A DNA stretch of 27,734 nucleotides, from the NCBI GenBank assembly GCA_023391425.1, contig JAEWAX010000146.1, forward strand, positions 1 to 27,734, given 5' to 3'. The position numbers and the translations under genes are program-made. Below, piece by piece: positions 1-7,567 of this stretch; position 1 is the stretch's first letter, and every line of letters begins with the position of its first letter. The DNA is from Bacillota bacterium. Its GTDB lineage: Bacteria; Bacillota; Clostridia; Acetivibrionales; DSM-1351. The notes below the pieces were generated by a model. The model saw only the letters and a program-made list of their open reading frames with translations, did no database searches and was not told the origin of the DNA.

Positions 1-40
1 AAAGACTTTCACCGCCTATAGTTCGTCATGCCGGGTAAAC
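1..40. other. GC-rich motif, cut by the window start
   Basis: This stretch is richer in G+C than its surroundings. CACCGCC at 10-16 is followed by TCGTCATGCCG at 23-33. The same two blocks occur at 23825-23831 and 23842-23852, where the gap between them is 10 nt instead of 6. It may be the end of a dispersed repeat or an old insertion-element terminus that continues outside the window. I do not recognise the family. Confidence 0.3.
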
Positions 41-45
41 TATAA

Positions 46-78
46 AAGAGAATGCCGCCAAATAAACGACATTCTCTT
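46..78 (-). terminator. hairpin, probable terminator of the 167-1258 gene
   Basis: A perfect 9-bp stem (46-54 AAGAGAATG with 70-78 CATTCTCTT) encloses a 15-nt loop. On the minus strand it lies about 90 nt past the stop codon of the hypothetical gene and is followed by TTTATAGTTTA, a modest T-rich tail. The plus strand also has T-rich DNA after the stem, so it could work in both directions. Confidence 0.45.
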
Positions 79-166
79 ATAATTTTTAAGTTCTTTTCTA
101 GCATTCCAGTAACTTCAAGTATGTATAAATTTTACTTACGATATGTTCTACTCCATTTTCCTAATT

Positions 167-1258
167 TCACGTTTTGATTACTACTGTTTTTTCCGCTTCG
201 TCTAAAAATATATTAAGCACTTCATATTCCTTATTTGATAATACAACCAGTTTATTATACAATGCCTTTATTACTTTTTTATTGGTTAACTGCCCATATA
301 TTGTTTCCATGTTGTTGTCAATCATGACGTTTTTCAAAAAAACCATTCTAATTTCTTTAAATTCCTCTGTTATCTCTTTATAATTGTCTAATACATTTTT
401 TATCTTTTCCTCTATTCCCATTGATATTGCAGTATTCATCATTTTCTTCATCATTAATTCTTTATGTTCTACTAACAAATGTATACATCGATAATCAAAT
501 ACGAAATTTCCATCCAATAACTCATTAAATGCGTTAATTAACTCTTCTTGTGCTTTAAATCCATATAATGCATAATCCCCTTTTTCATACTTAGTTTCCT
601 TTCTAAGCAACTCTTTTGATCCCTCAGAATTAATAAAACTTTTTAAATCATTTAAATAAGTTTTAGGTTCGAACTCATACTGTATATCTGGGCTGATTAT
701 TTTTGTCCGAGTAACAAAGAACCAATCTACCCATACATTGGCTAAGTGATAATTATCTATTGCAAATTGTGCAGCTTGAAGAAATGATTCAAAATTATAT
801 TCTATTTTTCCAAAACTACCATCTTCTCTAAAACCAATTCCATATAATATTAATTCTTCTTCACAATATCCATAGATAAAGCTCTGCACACTCTGGTGTT
901 CTTTCTGGTATGTACTTGTCTTGTCTAAAAAATATCCATCTACAAAAACAGTCACATAATATTCATTATTGATACTATCTATAATATAATCAACCAAATT
1001 GAATTTTTCAGACAACTTATTTTTCATAGTCTCTACATTATAGTTTGAATATTCCATAACGTCTTTCATAAAATCAGAACTTTCTAAATAATCAAACCAT
1101 ATATAGTTATTGCTCTCTCTCATTAGATATATGTTTGTAAAATGTTCATTTAGCCAACTCAATTTATTCGGATTCCAGAGTAAAGAACACATCACCAAAC
1201 TATAATTTAAGTAAGTATTAATCTCCTTTTGTTCAATAATCTCTAGTATTTTTTTCAT
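167..1258 (-). CDS. hypothetical protein resembling NRPS-cluster-associated proteins
   Basis: A 363-residue protein with no signal peptide and no membrane segment, so probably cytoplasmic. The central part (about residues 95-165) has the pattern YYVTVFVDGYF...YQKEH...FIYGYCEE followed by GIGFREDGSFG. From memory this resembles a family of 330-370 residue proteins that sit beside nonribosomal peptide synthetase and other natural-product clusters in Paenibacillus and clostridia, where the middle reads roughly YVDxYY...YxxxHxxHDxxIYGYDD. The second H of that pattern is replaced here (HQSVQSF), so an active site, if the family has one, may be altered. The C-terminal 150 residues are charged and predicted helical. 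AAGGA lies 9 nt before the ATG. No biosynthetic gene is adjacent, so it may be an orphan. The function is unknown. Confidence 0.75.
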   Translation of the reverse strand: MKKILEIIEQKEINTYLNYSLVMCSLLWNPNKLSWLNEHFTNIYLMRESNNYIWFDYLESSDFMKDVMEYSNYNVETMKNKLSEKFNLVDYIIDSINNEYYVTVFVDGYFLDKTSTYQKEHQSVQSFIYGYCEEELILYGIGFREDGSFGKIEYNFESFLQAAQFAIDNYHLANVWVDWFFVTRTKIISPDIQYEFEPKTYLNDLKSFINSEGSKELLRKETKYEKGDYALYGFKAQEELINAFNELLDGNFVFDYRCIHLLVEHKELMMKKMMNTAISMGIEEKIKNVLDNYKEITEEFKEIRMVFLKNVMIDNNMETIYGQLTNKKVIKALYNKLVVLSNKEYEVLNIFLDEAEKTVVIKT

Positions 1259-1341
1259 AAATTTTAATCCTTAGGAATAAATTTAGGTTGATTAAGGTAA
1301 CCTATAACCTCAAAAATGAGAGTCCCCTAAAATGTACTAAA

Positions 1342-2226
1342 TTAAGCTCTTGGATGAGTTTTTTTGTATACTTCTTTAATTTTATTCTTTGCCATCTGAG
1401 CATATATCTGAGTTGAAGATATATCTGAATGTCCTAGCATTTCCTGTATAGACCTTAAGTCAGCACCATTCTCTAATAGATGGGCAGCAAAAGAATGTCT
1501 TAATGTGTGTGGTGTAATATCTTTATTTATATTTGCTTGATTTTTATAATGTTTAATTATTTTCCAAAAACCCTGTCTGGTAAGCCTTCTACCATTTATA
1601 TTAACAAATAGTGCTTCATCATCAATGTCTTGTAACAATAATTTCCGTGATTTAGTTACGTATTCATTCACTGCTGCGATAGATATTGTTCCAATTGGTA
1701 TTGTGCGTTCACGGCTGCCTTTATTGCATGTAAGATAACCAAGCTCTAAATTAATATCATTCAGGTTTAGTGATATAAGCTCTGAAACTCGTATACCTGT
1801 AGCATAAAGTAATTCAAGCATTGCTTTATCTCTAATTCCTTTTAAATCTAGACATTTTGGTTGTTCAAGGAGTAATTCAACCTCCTGAGTTGATAAAATT
1901 TGTGGAAGCTTTTTTTCAACTTTTGGTGATTCAAGTTCTAAAGTTGGATCAATGTCGATAGTCTTATTTTTATACAGATACTGATAAAAAGATCGAATTG
2001 ATGCTAAATTTCTTGATATAGTTGAGGTTGCTCTACCTTTCTTTTGCAAATTCAGAAGATATGCAATCACAGTGGTCTTATTTGTATTAGTAATTGTAGT
2101 GACATTGATGCTATGCAGGTACATAATGTACTGATCAATATCCCTTTTGTAGGACTGAAGCGTGTTGAGTGATAGTCTCTTATCCCTCTCAAGGAAATTA
2201 ATAAATGGTTCAACATGGGCTTCCAT
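1342..2226 (-). CDS. xerD: site-specific tyrosine recombinase XerD
   Basis: Resolves chromosome dimers at dif together with XerC. At 294 residues it has normal Xer length. An N-terminal SAM-like DNA-binding domain (about 1-90) is followed by the catalytic domain. All catalytic residues are visible: R146 (GIRVSEL), K169, H240 and R243 (HTLRHSFAAHL), H266 (LGHSDI) and the nucleophile Y275 (TQIYAQM). The start is ATG with GGAG about 11 nt upstream. The order Nudix, spoIIM, xerD in the direction of transcription matches a neighbourhood known from other Firmicutes, which favours XerD over XerC or a phage integrase. Nothing suggests mobility of the surrounding DNA. The 115-nt gap to spoIIM inside the 2227-2394 spacer shows no convincing promoter. 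Confidence 0.93.
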   Translation of the reverse strand: MEAHVEPFINFLERDKRLSLNTLQSYKRDIDQYIMYLHSINVTTITNTNKTTVIAYLLNLQKKGRATSTISRNLASIRSFYQYLYKNKTIDIDPTLELESPKVEKKLPQILSTQEVELLLEQPKCLDLKGIRDKAMLELLYATGIRVSELISLNLNDINLELGYLTCNKGSRERTIPIGTISIAAVNEYVTKSRKLLLQDIDDEALFVNINGRRLTRQGFWKIIKHYKNQANINKDITPHTLRHSFAAHLLENGADLRSIQEMLGHSDISSTQIYAQMAKNKIKEVYKKTHPRA

Positions 2227-2394
2227 TAAACAACGACTCCTTTATTGTCTATTTAAGCACTAACTCCTATGTTTTTTAATCAAAATCGTTTTTCATAATG
2301 TATAGTAGCTTTTCACATATTATTCTAATACAAATATTTCTATTTTAAAAGGATTATTTTGTATTTGTATCTATATTTAACTAAACTTCGATAT

Positions 2395-3033
2395 TTAAGC
2401 TATATTACAAAGAATTTTTAGTGTACCTGACGAAATAAAGACCTCAAATATCGTTGCTAAAATTATGAATAATGAAAAAAATACTGTAACAAAGCTATAT
2501 GGACCTATCTTTTGCTTAACTCTATTATCATTTGTTAAGGGTTTTTTTAACCAATTTTTTAAAATTCCTTTAGATAATTTAATTCCATTTACGCCTAGTG
2601 CTATTAAACAAGGAATAACCAGAATTTCTTTTGGTAAAAAGCAAATAGTTGAAATTATTATTCCCTTTGTACCTAATACTCCCATGATTACTCCAGAACT
2701 AAAACCAGTGGTAAACCCTCTTATACCAATTACAATATAATAAACCGGAAAACCAATTACTGTAAAACCAAGTATCCAGAACAGCACAATAATTTTAATA
2801 TTATCAAGTATAGATATTTTGAATAGCGATAATTCGTTTACTTCACTATTATTAAGCAGCTTCAAAAATGCATTAAAATAATTTGACATTTCACCTTTTT
2901 GCTGAAAATTTAAATCATTAACAGCAAATGCGCCTAACACAATTCCAACTATGTAAAATATAAATAAACTCAAATATGTATATTTATTATTCTTTACGTG
3001 GTCTTTAATTACGTTTCCTATCTTTTGAATCAC
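2395..3033 (-). CDS. spoIIM: stage II sporulation protein M (SpoIIM)
   Basis: Integral membrane protein of the SpoIID-SpoIIM-SpoIIP engulfment complex, which remodels septal peptidoglycan so that the mother cell can engulf the forespore. About five hydrophobic segments are visible, including FYIVGIVLGAFAVN near the N-terminus and the glycine-rich family region around GIRGFTTGFSSGVIMG. The open frame begins at ATG 3051, but an ideal GGAGG lies inside that extension, 8 nt before a GTG at 3033-3031. I therefore choose the GTG, giving 212 residues, close to the length of the Bacillus protein. It is the best single sign that the organism forms endospores. It lies between the Nudix gene and xerD on the same strand and may be cotranscribed with them. 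Confidence 0.92.
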   Translation of the reverse strand: MIQKIGNVIKDHVKNNKYTYLSLFIFYIVGIVLGAFAVNDLNFQQKGEMSNYFNAFLKLLNNSEVNELSLFKISILDNIKIIVLFWILGFTVIGFPVYYIVIGIRGFTTGFSSGVIMGVLGTKGIIISTICFLPKEILVIPCLIALGVNGIKLSKGILKNWLKKPLTNDNRVKQKIGPYSFVTVFFSLFIILATIFEVFISSGTLKILCNIA

Positions 3034-3057
3034 TATGTTATCCTCCAACATATATTC

Positions 3058-3256
3058 CAGAGCTCTTAGATTCAGGAGGATATTACTCTCTCTGAAACTT
3101 AGTCATATGATAAGTAAATATCTAAGTACTTTTCAAATAAAATATATGCGGACTAAACATAATATATTACATAAAACAGAGTTCTTAGATTTTAAGGGAG
3201 TTGATTTTCACTCACTTGAAATCTTAGAAATCTTTATCCAAGGCTGTAACTCTGTT
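3058..3256. repeat. nested inverted repeats and a short direct repeat between Nudix gene and spoIIM
   Basis: The spacer holds an outer 9-bp inverted repeat (3175-3183 AACAGAGTT with 3248-3256 AACTCTGTT). Directly inside it is a 13-bp imperfect one (3184-3196 with 3215-3227, 11 of 13 paired). The outer right arm overlaps the TAA stop of the Nudix gene. A 15-nt direct repeat, CAGAGYTCTTAGATT, occurs at 3058-3072 and 3177-3191 with one mismatch. On the minus strand this would be a branched RNA structure in the 5' leader of spoIIM or the 3' end of the Nudix message. A terminator is possible, but no T-run follows. Confidence 0.5.
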
Positions 3257-3803
3257 ATAATTCATTCTGTCTAACTATTCTCTCAGCCATCAATATCCCA
3301 ATTATAGTTTTTGCATCAGTAATTTCATGGTTCAATATCATATTCACGAGATCATTAACATGAATTTTTTCAACATCCAAAAATTCGTCTTCATCTGTAC
3401 AGGATTCACCTTGAGTTAGTTTAGTAGCAGTATACATGTGTATAACCTCATTACAAAAACCAGGAGTTGTGTGAATACTAATTAAATGTTCTAGTTTACC
3501 AGCTCTTAGCCCGGTTTCTTCCATTAGCTCTCTTTGCGCACATACTTTAGGGTCTTCGCCAACAGAATCTAGTTTTCCAGCAGGCAACTCTAAAGTTGTA
3601 ATATCAAGGGGTTTTCTAAACTGTTTTACCATGTATAGTTCACCTTTTTCACTTATAGGAATAACGACTGAGGCCCCTGGATGTAAAACAATATCCCTTG
3701 TTGCCTCTTTTCCATTTGGAAGACTAACTGTTAAGTTTTGTACCTTGATTATGTTCCCTTTGTAAATATCTTCAGTTTTTAATGTTTTTTCAGTATAATC
3801 CAT
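3255..3803 (-). CDS. nudF: ADP-ribose pyrophosphatase, Nudix family
   Basis: Hydrolyses ADP-ribose, and probably other nucleoside diphosphate sugars, to AMP and a sugar phosphate. The Nudix box is clear: G76, then E83, then RELMEETG at 91-98 carrying the metal-binding glutamates. There is one extra residue between G and E compared with the strict consensus. The downstream HTTPGFCNEVIHMY is typical of the ADP-ribose pyrophosphatase subgroup. The longest frame starts at 3818, but that start carries GGAGG inside its own coding sequence. The GGAGG is 8 nt before the ATG at 3803-3801, so I choose the latter (182 residues). It precedes spoIIM and xerD on the same strand. The tandem 111-bp repeat lies directly upstream. 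Confidence 0.9.
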   Translation of the reverse strand: MDYTEKTLKTEDIYKGNIIKVQNLTVSLPNGKEATRDIVLHPGASVVIPISEKGELYMVKQFRKPLDITTLELPAGKLDSVGEDPKVCAQRELMEETGLRAGKLEHLISIHTTPGFCNEVIHMYTATKLTQGESCTDEDEFLDVEKIHVNDLVNMILNHEITDAKTIIGILMAERIVRQNEL

Positions 3804-3852
3804 TATACAGACCTCCATTTTACCCTTTTATAGCTCAATTTAATATTGAATT

Positions 3853-4091
3853 ACTAAGCCTTCTTTATCTTCGCGGAGATACTAAGTTCCTGTTCTTTGA
3901 CCATTAACTAAGTATCTCCAAGCTCGAAATAAGTGCGGCTAGAGTCCAGAAAACTACATCTGGACTAAGCCTTCTTTATCTTCGCGGAGATACTAAGTTC
4001 CTGTTCCTTGACCATTAACTAAGTATCTCCAAGCTCGAAATAAGTGCAGCTAGAGCTCAGAACACTTCATCTGAGCTAAGCCTTCTTTATC
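3853..4091. repeat. tandem 111-bp structured repeat (two full copies plus 17 bp)
   Basis: Copies run 3853-3963 and 3964-4074, and a third start at 4075-4091 enters the 3' end of rnhA. The period is exactly 111 bp, with only a few differences between copies. Hairpin 1 pairs 3875-3888 (GGAGATACTAAGTT) with 3906-3919, 13 of 14 bp, and repeats at +111. Hairpin 2 pairs 3943-3950 (AGTCCAGA) with 3959-3966 and, in the second copy, 4054-4061 (AGCTCAGA) with 4070-4077. Both are perfect 8-bp stems that differ at two compensated base pairs. The right arm of the second hairpin 2 covers the rnhA stop codon. Each copy also contains a 16-codon minus-strand micro-ORF (3854-3904 and 3965-4015). A related unit occurs at 11541-11688. 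I do not recognise the family. Confidence 0.9.
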
Positions 4092-4510
4092 TCTCCAGTT
4101 GCCAGTTTGTCACACAGATTGTTATACTCATTATCTGCATGTCCTTTCACCTTTATCCACTTAATTTTATGATAATTTGAAAGTCTAACCAGCTCTTTCC
4201 AAAGTTCTACGTTCTTGACTTCCTCATTTTTATTTCTTTTCCATCCGTTTCTTATCCATTTATCAATCCAACCTTGTATAAATGCATTTATTAAATATGC
4301 ACTATCGCTGTACAAATTAACACAGCAAGGCTCCTTTAATTTTCTTAGAGCTTCAATTGGAGCCGTCAGCTCCATTTTGTTATTTGTAGTTTCCTTTTCA
4401 AAACCAGACATTTCAACTTTATGCTCACCATATAATATTACGGCTCCCCAGCCACCTGGACCAGGATTTCCAGAGCAAGCACCATCAGTATATATTTCGA
4501 CTTGTTTCAT
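4076..4510 (-). CDS. rnhA: ribonuclease HI
   Basis: Cleaves the RNA strand of RNA-DNA hybrids, such as replication primers and R-loops. Counting from the chosen start, the four metal-binding acids are D9 (YTDGACSGNPGPGG), E47 (KMELTAPIEAL), D69 (YSDSAYL) and D134 (LCDKLA). The catalytic histidine is H124 (KGHAD). The basic handle region (KWIRNGWKRNKNEEVKN) is present, which marks type HI. The frame is open to 4555, but GGAGG stands just before the ATG at 4510, and the protein then begins MKQVEIYTDG as expected for this family. At 144 residues the length is normal. The last codons, IKKA and TAG, coincide with the start of the 111-bp repeat unit, so the repeat appears to supply or copy the gene's end. 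Confidence 0.95.
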   Translation of the reverse strand: MKQVEIYTDGACSGNPGPGGWGAVILYGEHKVEMSGFEKETTNNKMELTAPIEALRKLKEPCCVNLYSDSAYLINAFIQGWIDKWIRNGWKRNKNEEVKNVELWKELVRLSNYHKIKWIKVKGHADNEYNNLCDKLATGEIKKA

Positions 4511-4681
4511 ACTTCCTCCGACATTGGTGCTAACGCAAAACCATACCAGATACAATATAGTTCACTAATATTTAAGCTATTACTTTTAACTAAACTTCAT
4601 ATTAGTATAAGTTGTACTCACGTACTATTAAAACAGAAAGTTTCTATCGTATATTGTATTTAGTTTTGCAATAGCCCTTTA

Positions 4682-5500
4682 TTAACCATATATATTTCCT
4701 AGTTCTTTGGCTTTCTTTGTACATTCATTCATGGCTTCTATAATGGCATTTCTAAATCCATTCTTTTCTAATGCAGCTACTGCTTCGATAGTTGTTCCAG
4801 CAGGAGAACACACCTGGTCTTTTAATTCACCCGGATGTTTTCCAGTTTCAGCAACCATTTTTGCGCTGCCTGAAACAGCCTGTGAAGCGAGCCTATATGC
4901 TGTTTGTCTAGGAATACCGGAAAGTACAGCTGCATCTGCCATTGCTTCAATCATCATAAAAATATACGCTGGACTACTTGATGTTAGTGCTACTACCTCA
5001 CTCATAAGCTTTTCATCCATACACTCAACCTTACCAAGTGCGCTTAAAAGGCTCATTGCATCCTTTATATCTTCCTCTTGCACACATTTATCAAAACTTA
5101 TAAGAGTCATACCTTCACCAATTACGGCAGGTGTATTTGGCAATGCCCTGATAACCTTTTTATCTTCACCCAAAGACTTCTTATAAGTCTTTAGAGGAAT
5201 CCCTGCTGCTATAGTGATAAGAACTTTGTCGTTTGAAAATACATCTTTTATCTCGTCTAAAACTATCTTCACAACATTCGGCTTAACTGCCAATACTATA
5301 TAATCACATTTTTTTACTAACTCAAGTGAATCAGTTACCGAATTCACTCCCAATTCACCCTTAAGGGCTTGCAATTTTTGAATATCTAAATCAAAAACGT
5401 AGATATCTAAAGGATTAACAATGTTTGATCCTATTATCCCTTTAATCATCGCAGAACCCATTACGCCTGTCCCAATAAAACCTATTTTTTTCATATTCAC
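4682..5500 (-). CDS. proC: pyrroline-5-carboxylate reductase
   Basis: Catalyses the last step of proline biosynthesis: NAD(P)H-dependent reduction of pyrroline-5-carboxylate to proline in the cytoplasm. The N-terminal Rossmann motif GFIGTGVMGSAM and the dimerisation-domain signature (ALTSSSPAYIFMMIEAMADA, then HPGELKDQVCSPAGTT) are textbook. At 272 residues the length is usual. The start is either GTG at 5500 (AAGGAG about 5-7 nt upstream) or the ATG six bases later, which gives the common MKKIGFIGTG beginning. A perfect 12-bp inverted repeat lies just upstream of the ribosome binding site. No other proline gene is adjacent, so this looks like a single-gene unit. The 126 bp to rnhA contain no obvious terminator. 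Confidence 0.96.
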   Translation of the reverse strand: MNMKKIGFIGTGVMGSAMIKGIIGSNIVNPLDIYVFDLDIQKLQALKGELGVNSVTDSLELVKKCDYIVLAVKPNVVKIVLDEIKDVFSNDKVLITIAAGIPLKTYKKSLGEDKKVIRALPNTPAVIGEGMTLISFDKCVQEEDIKDAMSLLSALGKVECMDEKLMSEVVALTSSSPAYIFMMIEAMADAAVLSGIPRQTAYRLASQAVSGSAKMVAETGKHPGELKDQVCSPAGTTIEAVAALEKNGFRNAIIEAMNECTKKAKELGNIYG

Positions 5501-5517
5501 TAAGTCTCCTTAAACTT

Positions 5518-5555
5518 GATTATATTTAAACAGTTACTGCTGATTAAATATAATC
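5518..5555 (-). promoter_or_regulatory. perfect 12-bp inverted repeat upstream of proC
   Basis: GATTATATTTAA at 5518-5529 and TTAAATATAATC at 5544-5555 are exact reverse complements separated by 14 nt. The arm nearest the gene ends about 8 nt before the proC ribosome binding site. The minus-strand arm contains TATAAT, so it could overlap a -10 element. It may be an operator for a dimeric repressor or an mRNA hairpin that occludes translation. I did not find a good -35 partner. Confidence 0.45.
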
Positions 5556-5688
5556 AGTATGCTTCATAACATCAAGATATACAATTAGCATTACATCTGC
5601 TATTTGTTGTATTAATACTATTATAACTTAAAAAATAAAATTTAAAAGAAATAATTACTTCAGTTTCCACAATTTCTATATAATTAGC

Positions 5689-5722
5689 AAATGACACAGG
5701 CTAATAGTCTCCTGTGTCATTT
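5689..5722 (-). terminator. hairpin downstream of the lactate-permease gene
   Basis: A perfect 12-bp stem (AAATGACACAGG at 5689-5700 with 5711-5722) has a 10-nt loop and starts about 30 nt past the stop codon of the permease gene. The tail on the minus strand (TTGCTAATTATATAG) is poor in T. On the plus strand the following sequence is T-rich. Location and stem strength make terminator function likely, though the tail is weak. Confidence 0.6.
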
Positions 5723-5751
5723 AATATAGTTTTAATAAAATTTTTTATTAA

Positions 5752-7347
5752 TTAAACACTTACTCCCATCTTCAATAACATCAAGGCATATAATGATGTT
5801 ACTAATATCAAAATTAATGCAAAAACAAATGCAACCTTAATTACCTTATTTTCTTCACCAAGTTTATCAATTGCTGCTGCCGCATTTTGAAGCTTTGCTG
5901 GAGAAATAACACTAGCCAAGCCACCCCCAAACGCTAAGGCTGCTGTAACTATAATCAAACCATTTGTACCTAAATTCAATTTCTTTGCAGTCTCCATAGT
6001 ATAGTTCGCAAACATTGCAACTGTAGATGCCTCACTACCAGTAATAAATCCACCAAACATTCCAATAAAACCAGTTATGAAACCATATGCACCACTAAAT
6101 GCATTCGCAGAAGCATCAGCCAAAACCTTTATCATGCTTGCTTTCTGATATCCCATAGTTTGCATACTCCAATTGGAATAATTCATAATTTCACCAATTG
6201 CAAAAAATATAGCAGCTGAGAAAACAGGCCTTGGAGCTCTCTTCCACCATAATTTTACTGAAGCCTTTACTTCTGTAATCTTTGGTACCATAACAAGCAT
6301 TGATAAAAGAACAGCAACTGCAATCCATGTATATGCATTCCACAAGGCCCTAGTCGTTATACCCTTTCCATCAACAGCTATACCATTGATTGGAAGCTTT
6401 AAATTATAAAGAAAATCGTATATTGGCTTTGGAAGGTTCAATGCAAGAATAAGACCGATTAATATAATCCATGGGCTTAAAGCCTTCCAAAGTGGATATT
6501 CCTTTTCAAATGCCTTTTCCTCATCCGTCAATTTACTTCTATCAATTATCTTTTTACCAGTAAGCTTTAGGTACAATGCCATAACTAATATTACTGCTAA
6601 GCCACAAAGCACACCAGTCAAAGTAACTAAATTGTCAACCTTATTAGTAAAATATGCAACGACTGCAATTACACCACCAGTTACTATACAAGGTAAAAAA
6701 CCTTCTTTTACACCTCTCCATTTGCCAACAATGAATAGCATACAAAAACCAATCAATGTTGATACTATAGGTAAGAAAAGATAAAAAACGCTTCCTGCTT
6801 GTGAAGGTGATAATTCATGTCCAGGGCCTAAAAATCTATTTGCAAAATCAAGAAATGCAATTAATGGAGCTCCTAACAATGAGTATGTACAAAGTGCATC
6901 ATAGCCAATAGCAGGCAATGCTATTGCAACATATGTAGTATAACCCATAGCGATAAGAATTGGTGGTAATAATGAAACAGGCGTAGCTCCAACTGAAACC
7001 ATTAATGTACCAAATCCAATATTAATCATCATAATTTGAACAGCTTGATTATGACTAGAAATGGTCTTTATAAAAATTATTATTCTTTTTAAAGCACCAG
7101 TCTTCTCCATATAAGCCATCATAAATAATGAAGTTAAAACAATTAATGAAACTGGAAAAGATCTTATAAGTCCAGAAAGTGTAGACCTAAGAATTACTTC
7201 AAGCGATGTGTTAAAAAATAGAAATGCTACTACTGATACGCATAGCCAACCAACAATACCGCTGACATCTGCCGACTTCTTAAAAACCAGAAGCATACAT
7301 ACTATTACCACAATAGGCAATAGAGTTAATAATAGTGACCCTACCAT
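5752..7347 (-). CDS. L-lactate permease family transporter (LctP-like)
   Basis: A 531-residue polytopic membrane protein with about 13-14 hydrophobic segments. It matches the lactate permease family (LctP/LldP/GlcA) in length and in landmarks I recognise: an N-terminal hydrophobic block, SVGATPVSLLPPILIAMGY, the central LWKALSPWIILIGLILAL, and the C-terminal GFITGSEASTVAMFANYT with GGGLASVISPAKLQNAAAA. The family imports lactate or glycolate with protons. The substrate cannot be told from sequence, and no lactate dehydrogenase or utilisation genes are adjacent. GGAGG lies 9 nt before the ATG. The sequence is fairly divergent, so a related carboxylate is possible. The 220 bp upstream contain the terminator of the preceding gene and AT-rich DNA with no clear promoter. 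Confidence 0.8.
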   Translation of the reverse strand: MVGSLLLTLLPIVVIVCMLLVFKKSADVSGIVGWLCVSVVAFLFFNTSLEVILRSTLSGLIRSFPVSLIVLTSLFMMAYMEKTGALKRIIIFIKTISSHNQAVQIMMINIGFGTLMVSVGATPVSLLPPILIAMGYTTYVAIALPAIGYDALCTYSLLGAPLIAFLDFANRFLGPGHELSPSQAGSVFYLFLPIVSTLIGFCMLFIVGKWRGVKEGFLPCIVTGGVIAVVAYFTNKVDNLVTLTGVLCGLAVILVMALYLKLTGKKIIDRSKLTDEEKAFEKEYPLWKALSPWIILIGLILALNLPKPIYDFLYNLKLPINGIAVDGKGITTRALWNAYTWIAVAVLLSMLVMVPKITEVKASVKLWWKRAPRPVFSAAIFFAIGEIMNYSNWSMQTMGYQKASMIKVLADASANAFSGAYGFITGFIGMFGGFITGSEASTVAMFANYTMETAKKLNLGTNGLIIVTAALAFGGGLASVISPAKLQNAAAAIDKLGEENKVIKVAFVFALILILVTSLYALMLLKMGVSV

Positions 7348-7487
7348 ACTAGCCGTCCTCCAATAAAATAAAATAAAAAATAAATACTTATATTAAAATA
7401 AATTAATATTTTAAAACCCATTCTACTTGTATATATACTTAATACAAACCTACGATAGCTATTTTATTACATTTTAACCTAAAAATA

Positions 7488-7521
7488 AAGTGTAATTAAA
7501 TAAAAATTATAAATTACACTT
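7488..7521 (-). terminator. intrinsic terminator of the 7568-8548 gene
   Basis: A 10-bp perfect stem (AAGTGTAATT at 7488-7497 with 7512-7521) has a 14-nt AT-rich loop. On the minus strand it is followed by TATTTTTAGG, a short U-tract. It lies about 47 nt past the stop codon. The stem is weak in G+C. Confidence 0.55.
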
Positions 7522-7567
7522 AAAAATGACTTACTAATTAAACAACCCTATTATTTTTTATACCTTA

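Noticed and set aside
1342..2226. Tyrosine recombinase as a sign of an integrated element
   Set aside because: Neighbourhood (spoIIM, Nudix gene) and motifs fit housekeeping XerD; no tRNA attachment site or phage genes are adjacent.
4707..5186. 159-residue plus-strand frame opposite proC, and similar frames opposite other genes
   Set aside because: They are antisense shadows of well-supported conserved genes and lack ribosome binding sites.
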